DNA from: Reticulitermes speratus
Lineage: Eukaryota > Arthropoda > Insecta > Blattodea > Rhinotermitidae
Length of the DNA: 64,000 nucleotides
Direction of reading: 5' to 3'
NCBI GenBank assembly: GCA_021186555.1
Contig: JAJKFL010000006.1
Coordinates: 3,209,715-3,273,714 of the forward strand
This document shows, piece after piece, positions 10,449 through 20,502 of the stretch. Both the position numbers and the translations under genes were made by a program. The notes beneath the pieces were generated by a model. It had not been told where the DNA came from, made no database searches, and saw only the letters and a list, made by a program, of their open reading frames with translations. Every line of letters begins with the position of its first letter. Positions within the stretch are counted from its first letter, which is position 1.

Positions 10449-13400
10449 GTAAGTTCAAGATATTACCACACAGTGCGTGAATTACTGGAAGTGTGTACAA
10501 TCCCGTTTACCACAAACCAAGGGAGAGGCAGTTATGTTTATTACACAGTGAACTGAATAACCTGGCTTGTTACCAGCTTTCGGAGGGATATGTAGCATCC
10601 ATCTTCAGCTGCAACTTACAGATATACCATCTGTGTTCTTCTCATCAGAGTCCGCAGCAAGCAGAGGCCGTCACTGTGTCATGCATCCTCAGATCGTGGC
10701 AAGCTATAATCTCATACACCAGTAGTTGTATACGTCAGTATGCTAATAAGCATAGCCAGTGCTATACAGGACATACACAAAAGAATGGTGCGGTTTCAAA
10801 AGTGAATAAAAAATTTATTTCTCACCTTACACGGGCACAACATACACCGTCAGCGACGGTAACTGTCCAAGTTTCTCATTTGGTAATTACAATCCTTCAA
10901 TGTGTGCACCCTGGGTCACACGACACACATCCACACGGTAATCAAACTCATCCCAGACCCGGTGTAGCATGTCCGCTGTAATGGCCTGCAGTGCATGCGT
11001 TATACAATCACGAATTTCATAGATGGACGTGGGCAATGGTGGTACATAAACGCTGTCTTTAAAGAACCACCAAAGAAAGAAATCGCACGGTGTAATATCT
11101 GGCGAACGGGGTGGCCAATGGGAGAAGGTTCTTGTGTCCATTTTCAGCAGCACGTCCGATCCAGCGCTGTGGAAGAACACGATTGAGAAGCACTCGTACA
11201 TTCCTGTGAAAATGGGGGGGGGGGGGAGCTCCGTCCAGTTGTAGAATGTAGTCGTCATAATTGGTATTCAGTTGGGGTAACAACCAGCTTTCCAACATGT
11301 CCAAAAATGAGTCGCTTTTGAAACCGCACCATTCTTTTGTGTAGGCCCTGTATACATTCTAGAATCACCTGATCTCAGTGTCGATTACCACAATGTGGCT
11401 TTCCTCTCATTCCCGTAATTTTCTCTACATTGATGTCGAAATCAAACGGCAACTGCCACCTTCCGAGTTCTACCTACTTGCTATTAGTGTTCATCTACAC
11501 CCACATATCTCATTCGACGTTAACATATCGTCTTCACTTAAAACTTCTTCTTCCAATTGTACTACATTCTTGGGTGCGCCAGGGCCTCCTCCATTTTTAC
11601 GAGGCTTCACGATCACACTCAGACACATCACACTTCGTAGGCCCAGTTTGTGAAGAAACTACAGGTACTTCAAAAAGTTGATCACCTTAATTATAGTAAA
11701 TAAAACAACGAAGTAATTAAATCACATTCATTCATTTATTCATCTATTCATTCATTCAGTTGTCTGTCTTAAGTCAGGTCCACAGCTTCTTCCAAAACGA
11801 GTTCTCCACAGGGTGCGATCTAGTGCTTCCTCTTTCAATTTCCAGTAACTTCTCTCTTCCATAAGGTCATACAGTTGCTGCTTACGTCTTCTTCCTCCTC
11901 TTCCATTCACTTAACTGTTATTATTCTACGTATAATTCTTCGATTTCCAGGTATATTTAAACACACATCGACACAAACTTACTTCTGATCCCAAGCAATA
12001 CGTCAGCACACAAACTACGACATCACGTATAATATATTCTCCCTTTCAGATGGTCCAAAATCAGACGATTTGATAAACACAGAAACTAGGAAACTGTCCA
12101 GGTATAGAAGGGGGATTGACGACGATCTGGTAAACAATGCAGAGGTGAGAATTTTTATACAGGATGTTTCACTGTATTACAGCCTATACGTTATTGTATA
12201 CAGGATGTTTCACTGTAATACAGCCAATACGTTATTTTATACAGGATGTTTCACTGTAATACAGCCAATACGTTATTTTATACAGGATGTTTCACTGTAA
12301 TACAGCCATACGTTATTTTATACACATGTTTCACTGTAATACAGTCTATACGTTATTGTATACAGAATGTTTCACTGTAACACAGCTGTGCGTTATTTTA
12401 TACAGGATGTTTCACTGTAATACAGCCTATACGTTAATTTTATACAGAATGTTTCACTGTAACACAGCCTGTGCGTTATTTTATAAAGGATGTTTCACTA
12501 TAATACAGCCAATACGTTATTTTATACAGGATGTTTCACTGTAATACAGCCTATACGTTAATTTTATACAGGATGTTTCACTGTAATACAGCTTGTGCGT
12601 TATTTTATACAGGATGTTTCACTATAATACAGCCAATACGTTATTTTATACAGGATGTTTCACTGTAATACAGCCTATACGTTGTACTGTTTCAGACGTG
12701 TTGCAATGCGCCAAAGTCTCCAACGAACGAAGACACGAAAAAGAAAGAATGCATGCAGGAAGTCAGTTCTAAATTCTCAGTAAGAGGTAATGCTTGTATT
12801 TACTCAGGCAAACACAGGATGATGAGATCTAAGACTCTCGAACAGAGACCATAAGTGTTGCTTGCTGTCTTCGTGGATGTGACACCGTGCAGTCTGGTAG
12901 GAGTGTACCAACGTTTCAGAGGAATCTGCTATCCTCACCAACACAATTATATACCCTGATTACATCATGAAGATGGAGATATCAGAATCCTCCGAAACGT
13001 CGGTGAACCTCCAGCAGACGACACGTCATTAAATCCCAGAGACAAATCTTCAAGCACACCGTTCTGCAACTAAATACAAATACAAGTCGACACAAGCGTC
13101 ACTTCGATTGTTGTCTTTAATAGCTTCTTAACTTTACATATGGTGTAATTGTCATACTGAGGCTACAGAAAGAAGTCCCATGGATACTTTCCTTTCCATA
13201 TCTCCCTCCAGCTTTTACCATTCCCCGCCCTAATATACTTCCAAAATATTTTCCTCCAGTTGCGTAGCCACTCTGCTCATAAAAATGGTGCTGTTAAGAA
13301 CTATTCACTGGCGAAAATCGCGCTGTGATGTTTGACACAAGAGGCCGAAGGGCTCTCATCCTTGGGAATCATTTCTGGGGCCTCAGTATAGTAAGGGTAC

Positions 13401-16400
13401 TTGCCAGTGTAGGATATAGGAATGTCTTTAAACGTCAGCAAGCTCGTCTAATGACGGTACAGCTATAACGAAACACGTAGTGACGCCAATTATAAATAAA
13501 ATTTGCATTTGACTAAATTTAAGGGCCTAAGGTGATATGTCTTCATCACTGTATTTTAAGGTAACACAGTATACGTAAGAAATTCTGAAAAAAATTGTGT
13601 TTTAACTGTTTCAGCTACTGAAGAATTTATATTTTCTCACAAGGATTCAAACGAGACAGCTGTGAGTATAGAATTTAAAAAAAAAAATGTTTTAAACATG
13701 GCAATGTATTGTTTTGCGCCCATAATGTCCATATTTTATTTGTAGTCTTCATGTAAGCTTACATTGTGGTACAATATTTATCCCGGGCTTGATTACAATA
13801 ATGACTTTTCCGGAATGTGATGCCGTGTGTTTAACTGATTATATTTCAACAGTTCGGAAAATAAATCGTGCATTAATTTTGATATTACAAGAGTCCAGAC
13901 TTCACAATCTTTACTCAAAACTGAGACATCACTTCTCTCGCAAACATTAGTATCTATCTACAAACTGACCGCGCACTCTGTAAACTGAACAGGCGACTTG
14001 ATACATTGAGCGGTGCTGCCATCTACAAGTGAGTATCGTTAAATGTCAAAGCAGAAATACCGACCGAACCACAGGTGTACCTCTCGACTGCTCCATAACG
14101 ATACAATTTTTCTTTTTTTTTGGTAATCAGTGTGTATAAGCGTGCGCATTCTTAGATATAAATATGACTTGATACATGGGGAAAGAACAAAGATAGAGTT
14201 TCAAATTTCGTGTTTGAATACAGCCATATTAAAATTCTTAGCAGTGTATTTTTTTTCTTACGTTTATGTTACAGAAGTCTGTTTTATATTTATCAAGACA
14301 ACTGTTTTACTTTCAGTGCTTCGCGGAATGTCTGCTTCGCAAGAACAATGCAGTAAGTACAGTCAAAGTACTATCAAGTAACACTTCAAAAGCAGTTCTG
14401 TTTTGTATCTATACATTTGTGCTGGTTTTGCTGCTAAGCCAGATTGTTAATAACAAACAATCTAATTAAAATTAAGTGCATTATTATGGTCAATAAATTG
14501 CCCATTATAAAACCAGCCCGCTTAATACGTCTGACAATGTACCAAACCACCAGTATATTCAATTCATATTGAGGTAGTTTGGTTATGATAGCGTGTAGTT
14601 TGGTAGGTGGTTACCAACATTTCGGAATAATATGTTGCCTCCATCTTCAGGGTTAGGAACACAGTGTAATGATGGTTATAGAGTACTGAAAGTTCAGGCT
14701 ATAAAAAGACTTACTCAGCAAGGTTATGAATTTTGGCCTTCTTGTTGTGGAGTTATATCTACTGTCTCTCTTAAAGCCGATACTACATGCAGGTGAGTGC
14801 ATAGGTTCACGCCCCAGCCGCATTACCAAGGGAATGATCCCATGGTACACACTGGGTAAGAGGATGGATAGACCCCAGGACTTTCCTGGAAGTTCTAATA
14901 TACAGAAGAAACTCTGTCACTACGGTGACTGAGCTAATCCTTTTAAAATTAATGTATTTAATTTATACTGCCGTCTTCTGGGTTAAGGCATTGTGTATCC
15001 TGGTAGATAATTTCAAGATTTCGGAGGAAAATATTGCCTCCATCTTCACGGTAGCTAAAGGTATAATGCTGGCACGTTATTGGGCGTTCAGATTAAATTA
15101 AAACACTTGCGTAGGTAGAGAGGGCGATGTAGGAGCTTGGCGCGCCTGAACCCCCTCTACTGCGGCGTACTGTATCTGCCCCTGGTGACAGACAAATATG
15201 GAGCACTGATGTATTAGTAACCGGCTTGGGAAAGCCCAAGTGTTTGGGGAAATCTTGCCCAAGTGCCTATTTGCCTACAACAGGTCCAAACTGGACTAAT
15301 TCTGGTTGAACATGCATTATGGCATGTTCAACCAAGCACGTGGCCTCACTGCCCATAAGATGGCATTGTTATTATAATTATTATTATTTACCACCTTTAT
15401 GCAGGGTATTTACAATTATATACCTGAAACAAATCATGTTTCTAGGGTATACAGTGTTGCAGCTATTCTGTTTTAAATTTATACTACGTGTAATGTTATT
15501 TCCCATGTTGAATGTTTTGTACATTTACATAAGTACTTTCGGCGTTATTGTTATTATTATTATTATTATTATTGTGTTTGTGTGTTGCTGTGCAGCTCGA
15601 CAACGGCGGCCAGGTAATTCTGCAGGCAGCTATTGACTCCTTGGCACAGTGCCCTGGGTTTAAGGATCAAGGTTTACTCGATAAAGTCGCAATAATTTGC
15701 ACGAATTCACCTGAAGGTAAGATACCACTCACATGAAGTGATAAGTATGCAACTAACAGCGGCCTTGTCATGTGATGGTTTGACATAATATGCAAGCGCT
15801 AATGCACGGAGTTTCGAAGTATGATATACACAGACTGACCTTAAATGTGTCCGTTTGTATAATTATATTATAGAACTACTGGTAAAGGTAAAGGTCACTC
15901 CATAATATGACTTGCGAGGGCGTGAGGGTGAGTAGAGGTATAGGTTTCGTCTGATGGCTGTGCCATGGCTAAGGCGGTTAGTCGCACGGCCTCCCACCGC
16001 GGAGGACAGGGTTCGATCCCGGGTCAGTCCATGTTGGATTTGTGGTGGACAAAGTGGCACTGGGACAGGTTTTTTTCCGAGTTGTAGGTTTTTCCCTGTC
16101 AATTTCATTCCACCGATGCTCCATTACTTGTAAAACTTTGTAAAAATACTGCTCATCTTCATCTTCATCGTAGGGTTGCACAAAAAGCCTTAAGGCTGTG
16201 GTGTGTCCGTAGCATCTGCTGCGGGGCCCTTTACCACAAAAAAATAGATTTTGTCTAATGTTATCATATACCTATCACAAGAAAAGAGGGTATTTTCCAC
16301 TTATCGACTTTAAGAAGCAGGAAAATTCAGCGAAGAAAGAGGACGTATATTTAGAACTTCATTAGATAAAATTAGTTTTGTTATTTCAAAGTAAATATAA

Positions 16401-19400
16401 AAAATTAAAAAAAATATATATATTCAGATTTGTACAAACTATACACATAGTGTGTAATTTTTTTTCTTGGTGAAGGGCCCCGCAGCAGAAGCTACGGACG
16501 CACCACAGCCTTAAGGCTTTTTGTGCAACCCTATGATGAAGATGAAGATGAGCAGTTTTTTTACCAAGTTTTACAGGTAATGGAGAACCAATGGAATGAA
16601 ATTGACAGGGGAAAACCGACAACTCGGAGAAAAATCCGTCCCGGTGCCACTTTGTCCACCACAAACCCCACATGGACGAAGCGAGAGGCCGGCGACTAAC
16701 CGCTAGAGCCATGGCACGGCCCTACTAGTGTGTAATTCATCGCAATTTCTCCAGTCATCTTCCTCCTTATGTGCCCATTCACGCTTCTCTGTAAATCACA
16801 TTTTGTTTAGTAGTTATACAGTGTTCTTCAGGAGGTATGAAAGTATTTGTAAGAAACCCCTTTGAAATCGCGCTTTAGGAATAACAACCCTCTGACTGAC
16901 TCAACATTCAACATGTGTCACTACTTTCTCCACTAGGCTTGCTTCAAGGAGAAAACGCGTTCTGCGTTTTCATTACGAAGGGGACGGCACAAAACTGTGA
17001 CATCTTGAACAATTCTGAGTGGCATTCGCAAATTTTTGAGTTTTAAAAATATTTGGTCCACTTCTGGTAGGCCAGCAAACTTTTAAACTCTTCACAACTG
17101 AGGTAAATTTCTGTGAACTTTTCCAGACAACTAAGTTTGTCAAAACACATCGCGTCGTTAATTGGCACTCACTTATGTATCACGAACTGGTGAGAAGGCT
17201 CCACATAATTCCAGTTTGGCGACTCACTAAATGAAACAAATCTTCCTCGGGTTTCGTCCACGTGTCCAAATATTTCATGGGTTTCGTACACGTGTCCAAA
17301 TATTTCATGGGTTTCGTCCACGTGTCCAAATATTCCTTGGGTTTCATCTACGTGTCCAAATATTCTTTGGGTTTCGTCCACGTGTCCAAATATTCCTTGG
17401 GTTTCATCTACGTGTCCAAATATTCTTTGGGTTTCGTCCACGTGTCCAAATATTCCTCGGGTTTCATCTACGTGTCCAAATATTCTTTGGGTTTCGTCCA
17501 CGTGTCCAAATATTCCTTGGGTTTCATCTACGTGTCCAAATATTCTTTGGGTTTCGTCCACGTGTCCAAATATTCCTTGGGTTTCATCTACGTGTCCAAA
17601 TATTCTTTGGGTTTCGTCCACGTGTCCAAATATTCCTTGGGTTTCATCTACGTGTCCAAATATTCTTTGGGTTTCGTCCACGTGTCCAAATATTCCTTGG
17701 GTTTCATCTACGTGTCCAAATATTCCTTGGGTTTCGTCCACGTGTCCAAATATTCCTTGGGTTTCATCTACGTGTCCAAATATTCTTTGGGTTTCGTCCA
17801 CGTGTCCAAATATTCCTTGGGTTTCATCTACATGTCCAAATATTCCTTGGGTTTCGTCCACGTGTCCAAATATTCCTTGGGTTTCATCTACGTGTCCAAA
17901 TATTCTTTGGGTTTCGTCCACGTGTCCAAATATTCCTTGGGTTTCATCTACGTGTCCAAATATTCCTTGGGTTTCGTCCACGTGTCCAAATATTCCTTGG
18001 GTTTCGTCCACGTGTCCAAATATTCCACACAACAGCAGTACATACAATTCAGTCCACCACAGTACTTGTCACATTCTTCATCAAACATCTCTCTACGTTT
18101 CTCTGCTAGCACTTCTTTAGCTTTACTGGGTATGAATTCACCGAGTGCGACGTCAAACTTGTTTTCCACCGAGTTCAAGTTGTTCAGAATTTCCGCGCCG
18201 AAGTTTTCCGAGACATTCCGAAGGTCAACACCCGAACTCATATATTTTTATATTTTGACTTGTACAATGTTAATCTAATATTATAATTATGTATGCTTTT
18301 TAAAATGTAGAAATACGTTCTGTTTTAGTACCATTAAAATATGCAAAAACGTTCAGAAATAACAAACAGTCCAAATCCCGGATATTTCTGCAAATTTAAA
18401 AATAACCCACCCGGAAGGAAAGTTTTTGATCTATAAAGAAAACATGTCCGAGGAAAAGAGTGTGTGTGGTGTGAGTAGAGTCTAATCATTCTTAATCTCG
18501 GAGCTGGATGGAGCTGGGCGGATTTTCAAACAACCTCAGTATTCCTCAGAGATAGGCCAAGTTACACTTGCATATACAGCAACTTGCAAACATGTACATT
18601 TATATATCTTAATTTTTACATTATATGGATACTCTCTACATCAAATATAAAATGTAATATAGCATATTATGTGTGGACCGCGATAGCTCAGTCGGTATAG
18701 CGACTCGCTACGGGCTGGACGGTCCGGGGATCGAAACCCGGTGAGGGCGAGATATTTTGCAGCCGTCCAGACCGGCCCTGGAACCCACCCAGCTTCCTAT
18801 AAAATGGGTACCGGGTCTGTTTACCGGGGGTAAAGCGGCCGGGGCGTGGAGTTGACCACCCACCCTCATCTAGTGCCAGGGTTAAAGAAAGAGTAGAGAT
18901 GTAACTCTACTCCCCCTCTGGGCCTTCATGGCCTGTTCTAGGGAGACCTTTACCTTTACTTATATAGCATGTTATGTAAATATATGAATGACGTGTACTT
19001 ATGTAACAAATAGTTCTTGGTTTTAACACTACAGGTGCAATAGCACAAGAGAGGGTAATTAATTTTATTTTGGGGGATCATAAAGTCATTTCTGTATAGC
19101 AATTGTTGTTGACATGTTACAGCAAATGTCGGAGCGCCTGGAGAAAACTACGTGTGTAGCACAGCAGCATTGCGCTTTCTGCGGTGTGCACACGACATTA
19201 AGATATTAGTAAGTAACACACAATTTAGTTATGAAATATAAAATAATTGTTTTAAATCCTGCGACGGTGATACTCTGAAAAAAAAAAAGAGATTTCAATA
19301 ATTCGTCACAGTGATACTTTTTATATCAAATTCATTTAATAATTACAATACTAAATATATTTATTTTCCTGTTAACACTCTTTTTTTCCCTTCATATTTC

Positions 19401-20345
19401 AGGCCTGTCCGGCAGAACATCAGATTCAGTGTAAGTAGTGTATTACAATTGACGTCACATAATGTTACATTCACTAATATTAAGGACTTCATTAAATATG
19501 ACAATTTATAAGTTTATAGCATATTGGATGTGTTAATTTAATTTAATTTAATTTAAAAGTAATAAGAAGGAATAAAACACTTTTTTAAATTTTTTTATGT
19601 AGAAAAACTACATAAAATTATCGCATCCATTTGGTTCAACAAGATCTGCAAAATACAACAGCTTAAACCGAAATATATCCACATTACTGTCAATGGTAAT
19701 AACCGGAAAAGCCTAAACACAAAGAACGCAGCAAACAAATACCGGATTAACCAAGAATTAAAATACCTACACAAGAAAAAATCTGTACTCAACAAACAGC
19801 TATATGTAACTCATCTTGAATGTGCAAATTAATGGCAGGACGCTTGGTTTTGTGTACAAACATCACTAAATCAGAAAATTAATAATATGAATGACACACT
19901 ATACAACAAATTCAACAAGAAACTCGATAAATTACGACACTTTTTAAAATATTTAACTAATGATGAAGAACAAAGCTTTTAAACTAAATAATTTCAAATT
20001 TGTTGTATCTATCATCTTCAGAATCTTATAAGATTTTGAGATTCTGGGAATTTAACATTAGAAAGGAACTGAATATTTCAATACCAATGAGACCTATGAT
20101 CTGCTTTACAAGGCCTAGACAGGCAGAGACCAATAATAATGTATACTGTTTATACTGTACAAATTTAAACACTTTGTAAACAGGTTAACATAATTGTGAA
20201 TATGTAAATCTGTTTATATGCACATTCAGTTATGAAGTGACATGGATTTGGAAATGATTCAAAGGCTTAATATTTCATATCTGTATGTTTTACAGCTGAG
20301 AAATGTACGAAAGTTTGGGAGCAGGTAAATGCAAAGAAGCAGTAA
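10370..20345 (+). CDS. OBP-A: Plus-C-type odorant-binding protein, complete (9 exons)
   Basis: Exons 10370-10448, 12050-12144, 12696-12786, 13615-13661, 14317-14352, 15596-15716, 19123-19208, 19403-19430 and 20296-20345. All introns are GT-AG; phases are 1,0,1,0,0,1,0,1. The joined frame is 633 nt, 210 residues, ending TAA. Exon 1 codes a signal peptide (hydrophobic LLLIFVISAAAVTG). The mature part has 11 cysteines, including a CC-x-x-P stretch, CFAEC (C-x3-C) and ACPAE, where Cys-Pro recalls the proline near C6 in Plus-C OBPs. OBPs are secreted carriers of small hydrophobic ligands in sensillar lymph, although many are expressed elsewhere. Family assignment rests on the C-x3-C exon, cysteine order and signal peptide. 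An OBP-like protein of other function is possible. Confidence 0.8.
10767..11350 (-). mobile_element. Tc1/mariner-superfamily element, internally deleted, with transposase remnant
   Basis: Terminal inverted repeats of about 30 bp containing ACACAAAAGAATGGTGCGG are flanked by TA on both sides. On the minus strand the C-terminal half of a DDE transposase is readable: an LDGAPP catalytic-Asp region, LPQRWIGRA, then in another frame WPPRSPDITPCDFFLW with the last catalytic Asp, and a tail ending near 10887. A frameshift sits at a G homopolymer (about 11214-11226), and the N-terminal half is missing. Dead element inside OBP-A intron 1. The 78-bp hairpins at 50484, 51766, 56402 and 63402 share its ends. 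Confidence 0.85.
11351..12049. other. OBP-A intron 1, right part
   Basis: Contains a short piece of family C SINE (about 11570-11655, GAGGCTTCACGATCACACTC), a CATT-rich run at 11728-11757 and a degraded sequence of LINE-like character to about 11920. No exon evidence. The exon 2 acceptor (CCCTTTCAG) is at the right edge. Confidence 0.5.
12050..12144 (+). CDS. OBP-A exon 2
   Basis: Acceptor CTCCCTTTCAG, donor GAG/GTGAGA, phase 1 in and phase 0 out. Codes a polar linker rich in Asp, Lys and Arg, with no cysteine, ending NNAE. OBP-B and OBP-C have a corresponding cysteine-free exon ending SFE or YVE. Confidence 0.75.
12155..12683. repeat. 41-bp tandem array filling OBP-A intron 2 (about 13 units)
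   Basis: Unit with CAGGATGTTTCACTGTAATA and CAGCCAATACGTTATTTTAT. The array begins about ten bases after the exon 2 donor and ends about a dozen bases before the exon 3 acceptor, so nearly the whole 551-nt intron is satellite. Unit variants differ at AATAC/CTATAC/TGTGC. Confidence 0.95.
12696..12786 (+). CDS. OBP-A exon 3 (Cys-Cys exon)
   Basis: Acceptor TACTGTTTCAG, donor AGAG/GTAATG. Codes TCCNAPK, then 14 mostly charged residues, then CMQEV. CC-x-x-P followed about 15 residues later by Cys is the feature that suggested Plus-C OBPs. Confidence 0.8.
12787..13614. other. OBP-A intron 3
   Basis: Carries one copy of the structured motif on the plus strand (about 12965-13004, GAAGATGGAG...CTCCGAAACGTCGG) and decayed inverted relatives around 12890-12960. 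No other feature. Confidence 0.5.
13615..13661 (+). CDS. OBP-A exon 4
   Basis: 47 nt between TTAACTGTTTCAG and GT at 13662. Codes TEEFIFSHKDSNETA after a split Ala codon. Low similarity to the paralogues but same phases (1 in, 0 out) and same position before the C-x3-C micro-exon. Confidence 0.7.
14317..14352 (+). CDS. OBP-A exon 5, 36-nt micro-exon (CxxxC)
   Basis: Codes CFAECLLRKNNA, the C2-x3-C3 element that defines insect OBPs. Acceptor TTTTACTTTCAG, donor GTAAGT, phase 0 at both ends. Exactly 36 nt in all three genes of the cluster. Confidence 0.85.
14612..14653 (-). other. structured hairpin motif (hammerhead-like)
   Basis: Minus-strand copy: ACCCTGAAGATGGAGGCAAC, then a partly decayed stem and CCGAAATGTTGGT. 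Lies in OBP-A intron 5 with another at 15012-15053. Confidence 0.4.
15596..15716 (+). CDS. OBP-A exon 6
   Basis: Acceptor GTTGCTGTGCAG, donor GAAG/GTAAGA, 121 nt. Begins LDNGGQVILQAA, the position where OBP-B has SDKDGSIK and OBP-C has ADSDGNII. It contains two cysteines (QCPGF and IICTN); the first has no counterpart in the paralogues. Confidence 0.8.
15953..16240 (+). mobile_element. tRNA-derived SINE (family D)
   Basis: tRNA-like head from about 15953: TGGCTAAGGCGGTTAGTCGC (A-box region) and GGTTCGATCCCGGG (B-box), then GTGGACAAAGTGGCACTGGG, CATTCCACCGATGCTCCATT and a tail reaching CCGTAGCATCTGCTGCGGGG. A second copy in opposite orientation follows at 16465, and both lie in OBP-A intron 6. 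Confidence 0.85.
16465..16725 (-). mobile_element. tRNA-derived SINE (family D), inverted copy
   Basis: Mirror of 15953-16240: tail at left (GGGCCCCGCAGCAGAAGCTA), tRNA-like head at right (CGACTAACCGCTAGAGCCAT). With the first copy it can fold the intron RNA into a long imperfect hairpin with a loop of roughly 220 nt. Confidence 0.85.
16726..17239. other. OBP-A intron 6, no feature seen
   Basis: Unique-looking sequence between the SINE pair and the 30-bp array. The last 70 bases continue the minus-strand reading frame of the array (VSFSESPNWNYVEPSHQF) to a stop at 17169. Confidence 0.4.
17240..18026. repeat. 30-bp tandem array with 60-bp higher-order unit (about 26 units)
   Basis: Two alternating 30-bp versions, GTTTCGTCCACGTGTCC... 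and GTTTCATCTACGTGTCC..., each followed by AAATATTC(C/T)TTGG. Because 30 is divisible by 3, several frames stay open. On the minus strand one frame reads HVDETQGIFG repeatedly, and the G/A and C/T differences between the two versions are synonymous there. The first version contains the E-box CACGTG. Confidence 0.95.
17948..18241 (-). CDS. antisense ORF in OBP-A intron 6 (hypothetical, 97 residues)
   Basis: ATG at 18241 on the minus strand opens MSSGVDLRNVSENFGAEIL, continues with a charged, alpha-helical-looking stretch (KAKEVLAEKRREMFDEECD) and a cysteine-rich part (CGGLNCMYCCC), then enters the 30-bp array as KEYLDTWTKP repeats until a TAG created by the alternate repeat version. The amino-acid mix before the array looks more coding-like than the surrounding shadow ORFs. 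An A/T-rich TATA-like stretch (AAATATAAAAATAT) precedes it. I do not recognise a family; it may be an intact small gene, a truncated one, or chance. Confidence 0.3.
   Translation of the reverse strand: MSSGVDLRNVSENFGAEILNNLNSVENKFDVALGEFIPSKAKEVLAEKRREMFDEECDKYCGGLNCMYCCCVEYLDTWTKPKEYLDTWTKPKEYLDT
18242..18674. other. OBP-A intron 6, no feature seen
   Basis: AT-rich sequence, possibly the upstream region of the antisense ORF. No other signal. Confidence 0.4.
18675..18960 (+). mobile_element. tRNA-derived SINE (family A), full-length reference copy
   Basis: tRNA-like head GGACCGCGATAGCTCAGTCG ... GGGATCGAAACCCGG, then CCGTCCAGACCGGCCCTGGA, ACCACCCACCCTCATCTAGT, the tail CTCCCCCTCTGGGCCTTCAT and a GACCTTTACCTTTAC end. 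It is the best copy for orienting the other family A elements in this window. Confidence 0.9.
19123..19208 (+). CDS. OBP-A exon 7
   Basis: Acceptor GACATGTTACAG, donor TTA/GTAAGT, 86 nt. Contains YVCSTAALRFLRCAHD, a C-x9-C pair close to the C5-x8-C6 spacing of OBPs, ending seven residues after the second Cys, as in OBP-B. Confidence 0.75.
19403..19430 (+). CDS. OBP-A exon 8, 28-nt micro-exon (Cys-Pro)
   Basis: Acceptor CATATTTCAG, donor CAGT/GTAAGT. Codes ACPAEHQIQ. OBP-B has a 28-nt exon coding YCPAAYLRH at the same place with the same phases. Confidence 0.8.
19614..19985 (+). mobile_element. Penelope-like retroelement fragment (N-terminal coding part)
   Basis: The plus-strand frame reads IWFNKICKIQQLKPKYIHIT, later AANKYRINQELKYLHKKK, LYVTHLECAN, an in-frame TAA, then NKFNKKLDKLRHFL. 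From memory, this order (NKYRINQE, HLECA, NKKLDKL) resembles the region before the reverse transcriptase in insect Penelope-like elements. No RT core follows: a 5' fragment inserted in OBP-A intron 8 and disabled by a stop. Confidence 0.55.
20296..20345 (+). CDS. OBP-A exon 9 (C-terminus, stop TAA)
   Basis: Acceptor TGTTTTACAG. Codes (S)EKCTKVWEQVNAKKQ and stop. The single Cys aligns with the Cys of the terminal exons of OBP-B and the upstream gene. Confidence 0.8.
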
Positions 20346-20470
20346 GCAACGTTGTGGACCATGTGACGTCAGGCCCTGCAGGCTTCAAATAATGGGACAG
20401 TGTCAACAGGGTTAAGAATACTTCATGAATATTAAGAGAAAAATATTGATTATAAATGTAATTAGTTTCA

Positions 20471-20476
20471 AATAAA
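20471..20476 (+). other. polyadenylation signal of OBP-A
   Basis: AATAAA, 126 nt after the stop and just before the 35-bp array begins. Confidence 0.55.
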
Positions 20477-20502
20477 TTCTTATGCATAATTACTTAATGA
20501 AT

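Noticed and set aside
10493..10981. 162-codon plus-strand ORF
   Set aside because: Covers OBP-A intron 1 and the left part of the mariner remnant on the wrong strand.
18675..18745. tRNA gene
   Set aside because: The A- and B-box-bearing head is fused to a conserved SINE body and tail shared with several other copies; no intact cloverleaf with a clear acceptor stem.
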